NCBI RefSeq assembly: GCF_024231755.1
Contig: NZ_JAAEQH010000279.1
Span: forward strand, 62,001 to 126,000
Length of the DNA stretch: 64,000 bases
Direction: 5' to 3'
DNA from: Neptuniibacter sp.
GTDB lineage: Bacteria > Pseudomonadota > Gammaproteobacteria > Pseudomonadales > Balneatricaceae
This document shows, one piece after another, positions 55,919 to 64,000 of this stretch (its first letter is position 1; each line of letters begins with the position of its first letter). A model generated the notes under the pieces. That model was not told where the DNA came from, did no database searches, and saw nothing but the letters and a program-made list of their open reading frames with translations. A program made the translations under genes and the position numbers.

Positions 55919-56926
55919 TTAAGAGAGTTTACTGGTTAATTGCTGGTAGAGGGTTATAGGGATCTGATGGCTAGCCAGATGCAGCTGTAGCTGTTCATCA
56001 TCAAGTAGTTCTTTCTGGCTCAGGAAATACAGTTCGGCACAGCTGTGGGCTACATGGAATACCTGATGCTCTGGTGACATAACATGCAGGTCGGTGTGCT
56101 TTTCTGGCTCCAGCAGTGGTTTGACCCAGTCTGGATTAAGCTGCCAATGATTAACTGCAGCTAAGGTGATTCTGTTACCGTAGAGTTCGAGTATGTACGA
56201 AAACAGTGGGGCACTGGGGTAAGTTCCCGGAGCTTCAGTTTCCATTAGCTCAATTAGCTTACGGAAAATAACCAGTTTGCCTACATCATGGATCAGTCCA
56301 TTTAGATAAGCGTGAAAGGGATTAACCCCCATTTTAGGTGCATAGGTTGAGGCAAGTAGTGCTACATCGTGGGAGTGTTTCCAGATATTGGCTCCAAACA
56401 CTTTGAAATAGAGAGGTTGGATTTTAAATCTGTCGGCCATCAGTGTTGATAGTACTAACTTTTTCACACCATCATTTCCTAATCGCACAACCGCTGCCGA
56501 CAGGTCCTCAATATCGGCACCACTGCTTTTATAAAGAGCTGAATTAGCCTGCTGTAGAACTTTGCCCAGCAGTGCAGGATCTTCCTCAATTACACGGGTG
56601 ATTTTATCTGCTGGTGTCTCTATGTCGGTCAGCATATTTAACAGATTCATTGATGCCTGAGCGAGCTTGGGGATATCGTCGGGTTGGAATGACTGCAGCT
56701 TCTTTTGAATACTGTTGATTAGCTTTTCATCAAATTGATTGGCTTGATCATTGTGGATATCGGCTTTTTCATCGAGTAGGAATGAAGTTAGTAGAACAGA
56801 TAACTCTTCAGGAGAGGCAGCAGGCGAGGGAAGGGCTCGTTTAGCTACCTGAACATCAGGCGCTTGAACTTTTTTCTCTGGACTACCAAATAAGCTACGA
56901 GTTTTCTTAAATAATGACTTAAACAT
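55919..56926 (-). CDS. HDOD domain protein
   Basis: 335 residues. An N-terminal charged, low-complexity segment (about 1-40, AGKAF-type Lys/Pro/Ala-rich) precedes an HDOD domain (about 105-320): VIEEDPALLGKVLQQANSALYKS, LSAAVVRLGNDGVKKLVLS, HSHDVALLASTYA and HDVGKL. HDOD proteins are output or adaptor components of signalling pathways, often linked to chemotaxis and c-di-GMP. It lies in a cluster of such genes but its partner is not evident. Confidence 0.85.
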   Translation of the reverse strand: MFKSLFKKTRSLFGSPEKKVQAPDVQVAKRALPSPAASPEELSVLLTSFLLDEKADIHNDQANQFDEKLINSIQKKLQSFQPDDIPKLAQASMNLLNMLTDIETPADKITRVIEEDPALLGKVLQQANSALYKSSGADIEDLSAAVVRLGNDGVKKLVLSTLMADRFKIQPLYFKVFGANIWKHSHDVALLASTYAPKMGVNPFHAYLNGLIHDVGKLVIFRKLIELMETEAPGTYPSAPLFSYILELYGNRITLAAVNHWQLNPDWVKPLLEPEKHTDLHVMSPEHQVFHVAHSCAELYFLSQKELLDDEQLQLHLASHQIPITLYQQLTSKLS

Positions 56927-57010
56927 ATCTCAGAGTTTCTGTATCAGTAACACAATCATAGAATTATGGGATGGATTATCTACTTTGCCAAATACACCTT
57001 AAGGTAATTT

Positions 57011-57610
57011 ATGAACTATCTAGCTCATCTGTTTCTGGCGCAACCAACGGTTGAATCCCGAGTAGGAAATCTGCTTGGAGATTTTGCTCGTGGAGTGAAT
57101 ACAGAGCTGTTACCTGAACCTATTTTGAAAGGACTGGAAAACCACCGTCTGGTCGACCGCTATACCGATTCCCACCCTGCAGTGAAGCAACTTAAAGCGT
57201 TGGTTTCTCCTCAAAGGAGAAGATTTGCAGGCATTATGCTGGATATGGCCTTTGATCATTATCTGATTAAACATTGGGACCGTTTTAGTTCCCAGCCATT
57301 TGAGGCCAGTTGCAAGGAGTATTATCTCTCTTTGTATCAGGGGGCTGACTTGATGCCGGAAAGAATGCGCACCATAACAAGTCGAATCATCGAGCAGGAT
57401 TGGTTTTCTTCCTACGCTTCAATTGAAGGCATTGGGCTTGCGTTGGACCGTATTGCTGGTCGTATTCGTTTTCAAAATGAGTTTGCAGGTTCAATTGACG
57501 AGTTATTACTATTACAGGGTCAAATTGAGCAGAGCTTCCTGAAGTTTTTTCCAGAGTTAATTGGCAATGTTGCAATGCAGAAAATAGAGGCTGGCAACCT
57601 ATCTTCTTAG
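57011..57610 (+). CDS. acpH: ACP phosphodiesterase
   Basis: 199 residues; N-terminal MNYLAHLFLAQPTVESRVGNLLGDF is the hallmark of AcpH (DUF479), with the HD-type residues in DRYTDSHPAVK and LDMAFDHYLIKHW. AcpH removes the 4'-phosphopantetheine group from holo-acyl carrier protein. The ATG has AAGG upstream. It appears monocistronic. Confidence 0.93.
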   Translation: MNYLAHLFLAQPTVESRVGNLLGDFARGVNTELLPEPILKGLENHRLVDRYTDSHPAVKQLKALVSPQRRRFAGIMLDMAFDHYLIKHWDRFSSQPFEASCKEYYLSLYQGADLMPERMRTITSRIIEQDWFSSYASIEGIGLALDRIAGRIRFQNEFAGSIDELLLLQGQIEQSFLKFFPELIGNVAMQKIEAGNLSS

Positions 57611-57885
57611 CAACGCTAAGTGCGTTGATTTTCTTTCCTTAGATTAAGCCTTACCCTCTATGCCGGAGTAATTCAAGTTAATTTACATTATTGAATAATC
57701 AGGGTTTTATTCATTATGTAAAATGCTTTATGCACCAAAATGTAACAATTCTCTTGCTATGCTATTGACATAAAGTCTAGTTGTTGGATATTTTTTGTGC
57801 GATGCAAAGCTGGTGGCAGCTTCTTAAGAGGGGAGGAAGTATTAGGCCAACGGATATTTAATAGCTTATTAAAGGAAAAGGCAGA
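57611..57885. other. Intergenic region upstream of the chemoreceptor gene
   Basis: 275 bases, AT-rich. TTGACA (57765-57770) and GATATT (57787-57792), 16 bases apart, form the best promoter candidate. No flagellar sigma-28 box or riboswitch was found. Confidence 0.45.
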
Positions 57886-59508
57886 ATGAAGAACCTATCA
57901 GTACGTTACCGGTTAAGCTTGCTTATCGCGGTAGCGGTAATGGCTCTTATGCTGATCGAGATATTTGGGTTGTATGAAAGTCAGCATGAATTGAAAGAAG
58001 CCCGCAAAACAGAAATCCAATCCCTTATCGAATCTGCTCATGGGGTGATCGTTCAACAGTATCAACTCTCCCAGAGCGGACAGATCTCAGAAAGTCAGGC
58101 ACAAGAGAATGTGCTTTCCCTCCTTGAAGGGATGAAATATCGTGGCAATGAATACTTTTTCGTACTGGACCGGAATGCCGTTCTGGTGGGCCATGGTGGT
58201 AATTCAAAATTCCGTGGTAAGGATTTGAGTGGGGTTAAAACAGAGGCCGGGGATGCTGTCTTTGTTCGTATGGCTGCGTTGGCAACTCAGCAAGATACAT
58301 CCGATTTTTTTGCCTACGACTGGCCTAAAGCAGGGGCCGACAGCCCTCAGCCTAAAATTACCTATGCACGCTCTTTCGCGCCTTGGGGCTGGGCGGTTGG
58401 AACAGGTGTTTACATAGATGACCTTGACGAGGTTTTCTATACTGAGCTGATCAAATTTACTGTCTTGGCTGTATTGGTCACAGCTCTGCTTCTTGCTATT
58501 GCGCTTCCGATTATCAGCAGTATTGTTAAACCGCTTAAGCGTATTGAAAAGGTGATGCACGAGGTTACGAACGCGGATCTTACTCAGCGCGTTAATCTCA
58601 CCAGTAATGATGAACTGGGGCGCGTAGGGCGCTGTATCGATGAGACTTTGCAAAGCTTTCAGGACTTGGTGAGCCAGTTATCCAATTCTATAAGTCAGGT
58701 ACATGGTAGTGCTATTCAATTATCCGCCAGTGCTGAGCAGACGCGTTCAGGCACCCAGAAACAGGCGACTGAAACCGAGCTTCTGGCTGTGGCAATGAAT
58801 GAGATGACTGCGACTGTGCAGGAGATCTCCCGCAGTGCGGCAGCATCTGCGAAAGCTTCTGATGCAGCGGATGATGAAGCTGAAGCGGGTAATAAGAATG
58901 TAGATATTACCATCAATAAAATTCAGGCTCTGGAGCAGGAAGTTGATAGATCAGCCGATGTAATTCGAACACTGGAAGCTGATACAGAAGAGATCAGCAA
59001 GGTATTGACCGAGATTCAGGGGATTTCAGAACAAACCAACCTGCTGGCATTGAACGCCGCCATTGAAGCGGCTCGTGCGGGTGAATCTGGTCGAGGCTTT
59101 GCGGTGGTTGCGGATGAAGTTCGCCAGTTGGCGATGCGTACTCAGAATTCAACCAATGAGATTCGCGATATGAATGAACGTCTACGTTCCGGTGCGAAAG
59201 AAGCGGTAGCATCTATGCAGCGCTCAACGGAAGGTGCAGATGCGAGTGTAAACGCTGCTACAACTGCAGGATCGGAACTGAGCCGTATAGTTGATCAGAT
59301 GTGCCATGTGCGTGATATGGCGGTTCAGGTGGCTGCAGCAACTGAAGAACAGAGTCAGGTGGCAGAAGAGATGAACCAAAATCTGGTTAATATCTCTCAT
59401 GTTTCTGAAGAAACAGCGCAATCGTCGGAGATGGTTGCGGCCAACAGTGAGCAATTATCGCAACTGGCGACGGAGCTGGAAAAACAGATCAGTCGTTTCC
59501 GCATTTAG
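57886..59508 (+). CDS. Methyl-accepting chemotaxis protein with sCache sensor
   Basis: 540 residues: TM1 (about 10-28), single-Cache periplasmic sensor ([33 protein letters not shown]), TM2 (about 188-210), HAMP (about 211-263) and MCP signalling domain whose conserved tip is [20 protein letters not shown] (about residue 380). The sCache domain typically senses small carboxylates. Expressed from its own promoter (57765-57792) and closed by a strong terminator. AAGGAAAAGG precedes the ATG. Confidence 0.93.
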   Translation: MKNLSVRYRLSLLIAVAVMALMLIEIFGLYESQHELKEARKTEIQSLIESAHGVIVQQYQLSQSGQISESQAQENVLSLLEGMKYRGNEYFFVLDRNAVLVGHGGNSKFRGKDLSGVKTEAGDAVFVRMAALATQQDTSDFFAYDWPKAGADSPQPKITYARSFAPWGWAVGTGVYIDDLDEVFYTELIKFTVLAVLVTALLLAIALPIISSIVKPLKRIEKVMHEVTNADLTQRVNLTSNDELGRVGRCIDETLQSFQDLVSQLSNSISQVHGSAIQLSASAEQTRSGTQKQATETELLAVAMNEMTATVQEISRSAAASAKASDAADDEAEAGNKNVDITINKIQALEQEVDRSADVIRTLEADTEEISKVLTEIQGISEQTNLLALNAAIEAARAGESGRGFAVVADEVRQLAMRTQNSTNEIRDMNERLRSGAKEAVASMQRSTEGADASVNAATTAGSELSRIVDQMCHVRDMAVQVAAATEEQSQVAEEMNQNLVNISHVSEETAQSSEMVAANSEQLSQLATELEKQISRFRI

Positions 59509-59525
59509 ATGAACAATTAATTACC

Positions 59526-59550
59526 AAGGGAGCTTTAAGCTCCCTTTTTT
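59526..59550 (+). terminator. Rho-independent terminator of the chemoreceptor gene
   Basis: AAGGGAGCTT / AAGCTCCCTT hairpin (59526-59546) followed by a run of T residues to 59550. Confidence 0.93.
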
Positions 59551-59652
59551 GTGCCTCCTACCATGAGGGGTCTAGGCTTGAGCCAGAGTGTCTATAATAT
59601 TAATCTTAGCTAATGCTTACAGCATACTCTTGGCTTTGATTTGGAGATTTAG

Positions 59653-60387
59653 ATGTTCTTGCAAACAAACAAGAAGTCGTTGAGATTCCCGTACGTTTTT
59701 TTAATCCTTAATCTAATGGTGATTATAGGGATCTATTTTGTACTGTCTCAGACCATGGAACGTGCACTCTCGTCTGCCATCATTCAGGCAACCCAAGCAG
59801 GTAATAGTGATATCACTCGGATATTTATCAATGAGGTTTATCCCGAACTGCATGCTGATCTGGCATTAACAAGTGTCCCGACGAAGGTGAAATCAAAACT
59901 GAGTGAGCCGGAACTTCAGAGGGTTGATGATCGTGTTCGGCGCTTTATGTTCGGTACCAATGTTCTCAAAGCTAAGATATATAACATCAATGGTATAACC
60001 CTATACTCAAGTGAAGCCTCCCAGATAGGGGATGATAAAACGGGCAATAAAGGTTTTTCTGATGCGGCTCGCGGTATTCCGGCCAGTCAGGTGACGCACA
60101 GAGGGCAGTTTTCTGCACTGGATGGAGAGGTTTTTGATCGTGACCTGGTTGCCAGTTATATCCCAATTCGCGATAGCAGTGATGATATTGTTGGTGTAGC
60201 TGAGCTCTATACCGACCGTTCCACTGAAGTCCAGCACTCTAAAGAGCTGATTACTGAGCTTAAAAGCGAACTAATACCAGCGTTAGTTAGCATTTTATTC
60301 CTGGTGGCAGTGATCGTATGGCGCTTTACCTCCTATGTGACTCACCTACGCTTGGAATTATTACAAAGGAATGAAAGTGATATCTGA
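59653..60387 (+). CDS. Membrane sensor protein without an output domain
   Basis: 244 residues: TM1 (about 13-34), a periplasmic Cache-like domain (about 35-205; LKAKIYNINGITLYSSEASQIG, VASYIPIRDSSDDIVGVAELY), TM2 (about 213-232) and a short tail. No kinase, cyclase or MCP domain. Directly followed (14 bases) by the haem-containing hybrid kinase, so I infer it is a separate sensory subunit for that kinase. Confidence 0.75.
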   Translation: MFLQTNKKSLRFPYVFLILNLMVIIGIYFVLSQTMERALSSAIIQATQAGNSDITRIFINEVYPELHADLALTSVPTKVKSKLSEPELQRVDDRVRRFMFGTNVLKAKIYNINGITLYSSEASQIGDDKTGNKGFSDAARGIPASQVTHRGQFSALDGEVFDRDLVASYIPIRDSSDDIVGVAELYTDRSTEVQHSKELITELKSELIPALVSILFLVAVIVWRFTSYVTHLRLELLQRNESDI

Positions 60388-60401
60388 TCTTATGAGGCTG
60401 T

Positions 60402-63356
60402 ATGTTATTTAAAGGGATTTCCGTAAGAGCGGCGACTTTGCTTTTTGTGTTAGCTGCTATGGTTGGTGCAACCATGGTGTTTATTGCTTACTGGCATACT
60501 AAGAACATTGAAAGAGCTGCTCTGGAGCGTGCTGCTGCTTCATATTCCCATGCCATTGGGGCATTTCGCAGTTTCTATTCCGCTGAGGTGTTGAGTAAAT
60601 TACATGGCAGCGGTGTAACCGCTAGTCATGACTACAAAGGTAAGCCTGCAACGATTCCTATTCCGGCAACCATGACCATCGATCTTGCCAGAAAAATTAA
60701 TAGCCGTGATGGTCACATCAATGTATCTGTGATCAGTGAACATCCATACCCCTGGCGGCCAAAGCGTGATCTGAGCCATTTCGAAAGGCAGGCGTTTACC
60801 TGGTTTAACAGTAGTGCAGAACACACGTATAGCGAGACTTTGGATATTGATGGTGAGGAATTCCTTGGTTTTGCCTCACCGATGCGTATGTCAGAGAGCT
60901 GTGTTGCTTGTCACAATAGCCATCCGCAAAGCCCGAAGCGTGATTGGAAAATGGGGGATGTGCGAGGCTTACAGGTTGTGTATATGCCGTTGACTGCGAC
61001 GGGAATGGGCAATCAGCTTGGGCTATCCTATCTGATCGGTTTTATTATCCTGTCCTTTATGGGAGCTTTCTCCGTTATTCTCTGGCTGACCAATAATAAT
61101 CAGTTGGCGTTTGCCGAGTTGGATCAGAAAACCAATAAGCTTGAAGGTGCTCTGGATCAGTTGGCTCAGGCGAAAGATGCAGCGGAAGACGCTAACCGTG
61201 CCAAGAGTGATTTCCTCGCAAACATGAGTCACGAGATTCGTACACCGATGAATGCAATTATCGGTTTAAGTCATCTGGCTCTGGACTCGGATCAGGATAG
61301 TGCTAAGCAACATAGCTATTTCAAGAAGATCAATACTTCGGCTTCAAATCTACTCAACATCATTAATGATATTCTCGATTTTTCAAAAATAGAGGCTGGG
61401 CATCTTGAAATTGAGTCGGCTGACTTTGAGTTGGATAAACTACTACAGAGTGTCTACGACGTTAACTATATTCGAGCGGAAGATAAGGGAATCTACTTCC
61501 GTATCCATAGGGATTTTTCCATTCCGAACATTCTTAAGGGGGATGTGGTTCGTCTGAATCAGATTCTCACTAATCTGATCAGCAATGCAATTAAGTTCAC
61601 TGAAAAAGGTGGAGTACAAGTGGATATCAGTCCAGTTGCTATTGCAGATGAGGAGATCAGATTGTGTATCAAGGTAAGTGATACTGGTTTGGGAATTGCC
61701 GAGGATAAACTCGAGTCTCTTTTTGAAGCGTTTACTCAGGCTGATGCCAGTACTACACGCCGTTTTGGAGGGACAGGGCTTGGGCTTTCCATTACGCGCC
61801 AACTGACTGAGTTGATGCATGGGGATATCGATCTTGAAAGTACTCCCGAGAAAGGAACGATCATCAGTGTTGAATTGCCTTTCCCAATTTCATCTGCAAT
61901 GGAACAAAAAGAGTACCTACTTAATGACAAGCGTCTACTGGTTATTGGTTCTAGCCCAGAGCTTGTGGCGTTGTTGCATAGTCTGCGTTTGTCATATGAA
62001 TCCAAAGCTTACGGTATGGATCAACTACATGATGTGGAAACATATCTGAGGAGCAATCTGGTGGATTGCCTGATTCTGGTTGATCAAAGGGATGAGCTGG
62101 ATCTGATCGATTATGTTGCTCAATTACGTAGGAAAATACCCGAAGTTGTCATGTACCCGACGGTTCTGATCACTACGCCACGTAATGCAAAAGCGATACA
62201 GTCTGATCATAACTATGACCTTTTCACGATCACTGATCTCTATACCCCATCTCTGTTGCTGGATACCTTACAGAATGCATTAGCTTCGGAGCAGAATGAT
62301 TATGAGGTTGATTTCCGCAGCAGTTCTCGCAATCAGATAGAGGATATTCTGGGTGCAAGGGTTCTACTGGCAGAAGACAACCCGATCAATACTGAGGTGG
62401 CAAAAGGTATTCTTGAGAAAATGGGTGTTAAAGCGACCTGTGTTGAAAATGGCAAAGAGGTTTTGGAAATTCTCTCCAAGCAGAAGTTTGATCTACTGTT
62501 GCTCGATATGCAGATGCCGGTGATGGATGGATATGAGGCGGCGGCAGCGATCAGATCAGATAGTCGCTTTGATGAGCTACCAATTTTAGCTCTCACTGCC
62601 CATGCAATGGCTGGAGATGAGCAGCGTAGCCGAGAATTGGGGATGAACGGGCATATCACTAAGCCTATAGACCCCGACGAGCTGTTAAACGCATTGGTTA
62701 AATGGATAAAACCCGGGGAGAGGCACAGTGAAAAAGTAGTTTTGGTCGATAGTGGTACGCAGGGTGTCCCAGAGCAACTACCGGGCTTGAACCTTCAAGC
62801 GGGTCTGAGTCGGTTATCTAATGATGTTCAACTCTACTGTAACTTGTTGAATAAATTTGAACAGAGCTATGGAGATGCACTGAACAAGGCCTCACTGTTG
62901 TTTACCACGGCAGATCTGGCTGGTTTACAGGCATATTCACACGGGCTAAAAGGTGTAGCTGCCAATCTGGGGGCTGATGACCTCTCAGCCGTGGCGGCTG
63001 AAATTGAGCAGTTAAAGGCGCTGCCTGAGGACCAAGGTCAGCAGCTATTGCAGGATTTAGAACAGGCCATTGTGACTTTGAAGCAGGGTATCGAATCGTT
63101 GTATGAGGTGGTGGGCCTCAGTTCACCCGATGAAGGTGAGCCCCTTACTGTCGATGAGGGTGAACTGTTATCTGATCTTCAGCGGTTATTGGACCTGGTT
63201 ACCACCGGAGATACGGGATCTCTGAGTATGGCTGAAACTGTCAAATCTAAATCCGCTGGTTCTGCTAATGCGGGTATGATTGAGCAGATTACCAACGCCG
63301 TCTCTGATTTTGAGTTTGAAAAGGCTGAGGATCTCCTCCAGCAGCTGCTAAGGTAA
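60402..63356 (+). CDS. Hybrid histidine kinase with haem-c Tll0287-like sensor
   Basis: 984 residues. TM1 (about 8-27); periplasmic Tll0287/DUF3365 domain with one c-type haem motif CVACH (about residue 166); TM2 (about 203-227); HisKA H-box [11 protein letters not shown] (about 274); HATPase (about 385-500; [22 protein letters not shown]); a degenerate receiver (about 510-630) with no obvious phospho-Asp; a canonical receiver (about 650-765; [23 protein letters not shown]); HPt ([13 protein letters not shown], about 845). GAGG lies upstream of the ATG. A haem-based redox or gas sensor is inferred. Confidence 0.93.
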   Translation: MLFKGISVRAATLLFVLAAMVGATMVFIAYWHTKNIERAALERAAASYSHAIGAFRSFYSAEVLSKLHGSGVTASHDYKGKPATIPIPATMTIDLARKINSRDGHINVSVISEHPYPWRPKRDLSHFERQAFTWFNSSAEHTYSETLDIDGEEFLGFASPMRMSESCVACHNSHPQSPKRDWKMGDVRGLQVVYMPLTATGMGNQLGLSYLIGFIILSFMGAFSVILWLTNNNQLAFAELDQKTNKLEGALDQLAQAKDAAEDANRAKSDFLANMSHEIRTPMNAIIGLSHLALDSDQDSAKQHSYFKKINTSASNLLNIINDILDFSKIEAGHLEIESADFELDKLLQSVYDVNYIRAEDKGIYFRIHRDFSIPNILKGDVVRLNQILTNLISNAIKFTEKGGVQVDISPVAIADEEIRLCIKVSDTGLGIAEDKLESLFEAFTQADASTTRRFGGTGLGLSITRQLTELMHGDIDLESTPEKGTIISVELPFPISSAMEQKEYLLNDKRLLVIGSSPELVALLHSLRLSYESKAYGMDQLHDVETYLRSNLVDCLILVDQRDELDLIDYVAQLRRKIPEVVMYPTVLITTPRNAKAIQSDHNYDLFTITDLYTPSLLLDTLQNALASEQNDYEVDFRSSSRNQIEDILGARVLLAEDNPINTEVAKGILEKMGVKATCVENGKEVLEILSKQKFDLLLLDMQMPVMDGYEAAAAIRSDSRFDELPILALTAHAMAGDEQRSRELGMNGHITKPIDPDELLNALVKWIKPGERHSEKVVLVDSGTQGVPEQLPGLNLQAGLSRLSNDVQLYCNLLNKFEQSYGDALNKASLLFTTADLAGLQAYSHGLKGVAANLGADDLSAVAAEIEQLKALPEDQGQQLLQDLEQAIVTLKQGIESLYEVVGLSSPDEGEPLTVDEGELLSDLQRLLDLVTTGDTGSLSMAETVKSKSAGSANAGMIEQITNAVSDFEFEKAEDLLQQLLR

Positions 63357-63360
63357 TCTA

Positions 63361-64000
63361 CTAGCCTTCTCTGACAGCAGTTTGATATAGCTCCAGCTTA
63401 TTCGCTTTCAAGAGGTTATAGATATCAGTGTCAATCTGACTATCCTTCTCCATTCTGTCCATAATCTCCAGAACTTCATTTACTTGAAGGCGGTCACGGT
63501 AAGGGCGTTTTTGGCACAGGGCCTGAAAAATATCGGCAATGGTGAGTATCCGGGTAGGCATGTCGATCTGGTCACCACTCCAGCCGAAGGGGTAACCCGA
63601 TCCATCTAATTTTTCGTGATGTTCAGAGGCCCACTTGGCAATCGGAGTATTTGGAAAAATCGCTTTTAGAACCCGTTTACTGTCCAGAGGGTGGCTGCGT
63701 ATCTGAGCAAGTTCATCGTCTGATAGTGCTTCTGGCTTCTCCAGAACCTCATCAGGGGTCCTGAGTTTACCTACATCGTGCAGTAGTCCGGCGATACGCA
63801 GTATACGTCTGTGGTAGTTGTCATATCCGGCAAGCCCCGCTATGGAGTAGGCTAAATCCGCTACACGTAAACTGTGGTAGTGAGTGAATGGACTTTTAGC
63901 ATCGACCACATATGAGATGAGTTCCCCTAGAGATTCGATATCATCGAAACTGAGAGATAGTTTGTAATCACTGGAAGATAATGTTTCGAAGATGGCATCA
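63361..64000 (-). CDS. HD-GYP domain protein, N-terminal part outside the window
   Basis: The frame is open to the right edge (upstream residues readable as DAIFETLSSSDYK...), so only the C-terminal 213 residues or so are visible. HD-GYP motifs: HDVGKLRTPDEVLEKPEAL, HHEKLDGSGYPFG and ILTIADIFQAL. c-di-GMP phosphodiesterase output. Its stop lies 2 bases from the stop of the haem-kinase gene; convergent. Confidence 0.88.
   Translation of the reverse strand, partial: DAIFETLSSSDYKLSLSFDDIESLGELISYVVDAKSPFTHYHSLRVADLAYSIAGLAGYDNYHRRILRIAGLLHDVGKLRTPDEVLEKPEALSDDELAQIRSHPLDSKRVLKAIFPNTPIAKWASEHHEKLDGSGYPFGWSGDQIDMPTRILTIADIFQALCQKRPYRDRLQVNEVLEIMDRMEKDSQIDTDIYNLLKANKLELYQTAVREG

Noticed and set aside
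57790-57880. Possible GEMM-type c-di-GMP riboswitch before the chemoreceptor gene
   Set aside because: Only a short GCAAAGC-like string matches; the required CACGCACAGGGCAAAC and GGTAGCCGGG-like parts are missing.

Overview
The window reads as chromosomal DNA of a marine gammaproteobacterium of the Oceanospirillales type (Neptunomonas, Neptuniibacter, Amphritea or Marinobacterium-like). This is inferred from the moderate GC content, the prlC-yheV pair, the znuABC/zur arrangement, acpH, and the large number of sensory and cyclic-di-GMP proteins. No phage, CRISPR or rRNA was seen. The only mobile DNA recognised is a 265-bp MITE-like palindrome.

Layout. 1-3518: the end of an unidentified protein, then a Lon-family protease. 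3757-9919 (minus): a porin whose signal peptide carries a one-base frameshift, then a Fur-box-controlled operon of two imelysins, a di-haem oxidoreductase and a DUF1513 protein. 10136-15249: gamma carbonic anhydrase-like protein, oligopeptidase A (prlC) with yheV, a PQQ-type sugar dehydrogenase and an EamA transporter. 15249-15513: the MITE. 15553-18562: zinc uptake (znuB, znuC, zur, divergent znuA with a Zur-type operator). 18566-28311: response regulators, two identical tRNA-Leu(CAG) genes, c-di-GMP enzymes, an orphan substrate-binding protein, a 40-aa membrane peptide, and a histidine kinase/HD-GYP regulator pair. 28491-32898: a CDF-type transporter, a His-rich protein, a HupE/UreJ-like protein and small secreted proteins.

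33220-39301 is the most unusual region. It appears to be a single operon with a membrane-bound NirB-like flavoprotein, an approximately 11-haem membrane cytochrome, a haem-c Tll0287-like lipoprotein, a mono-haem cytochrome c, a protein made of two near-identical truncated haemoglobins in tandem, and a ferredoxin-type NAD(P)H reductase. A 23-bp inverted repeat with the spacing of an NsrR (nitric-oxide sensor) operator lies upstream, and a strong terminator closes the operon. I infer a nitric oxide/nitrogen-oxide response or respiratory module. The same haem-binding sensor domain reappears in a hybrid histidine kinase at 60402-63356, a possible link between this haem protein family and signalling.

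39508-51732 holds two further sensory units in which ABC-type substrate-binding proteins sit beside histidine kinases and c-di-GMP regulators, with no permease or ATPase genes. 52010-55858 is a compact glucosylglycerate (compatible solute) locus: phosphatase, synthase and GH13 phosphorylase. 55859-64000 contains a telomere-like heptamer repeat, an HDOD protein, acpH, a chemoreceptor, a Cache-like sensor protein, the haem-domain hybrid kinase and a truncated HD-GYP protein. All functions come from reading motifs and context; no database search was run.
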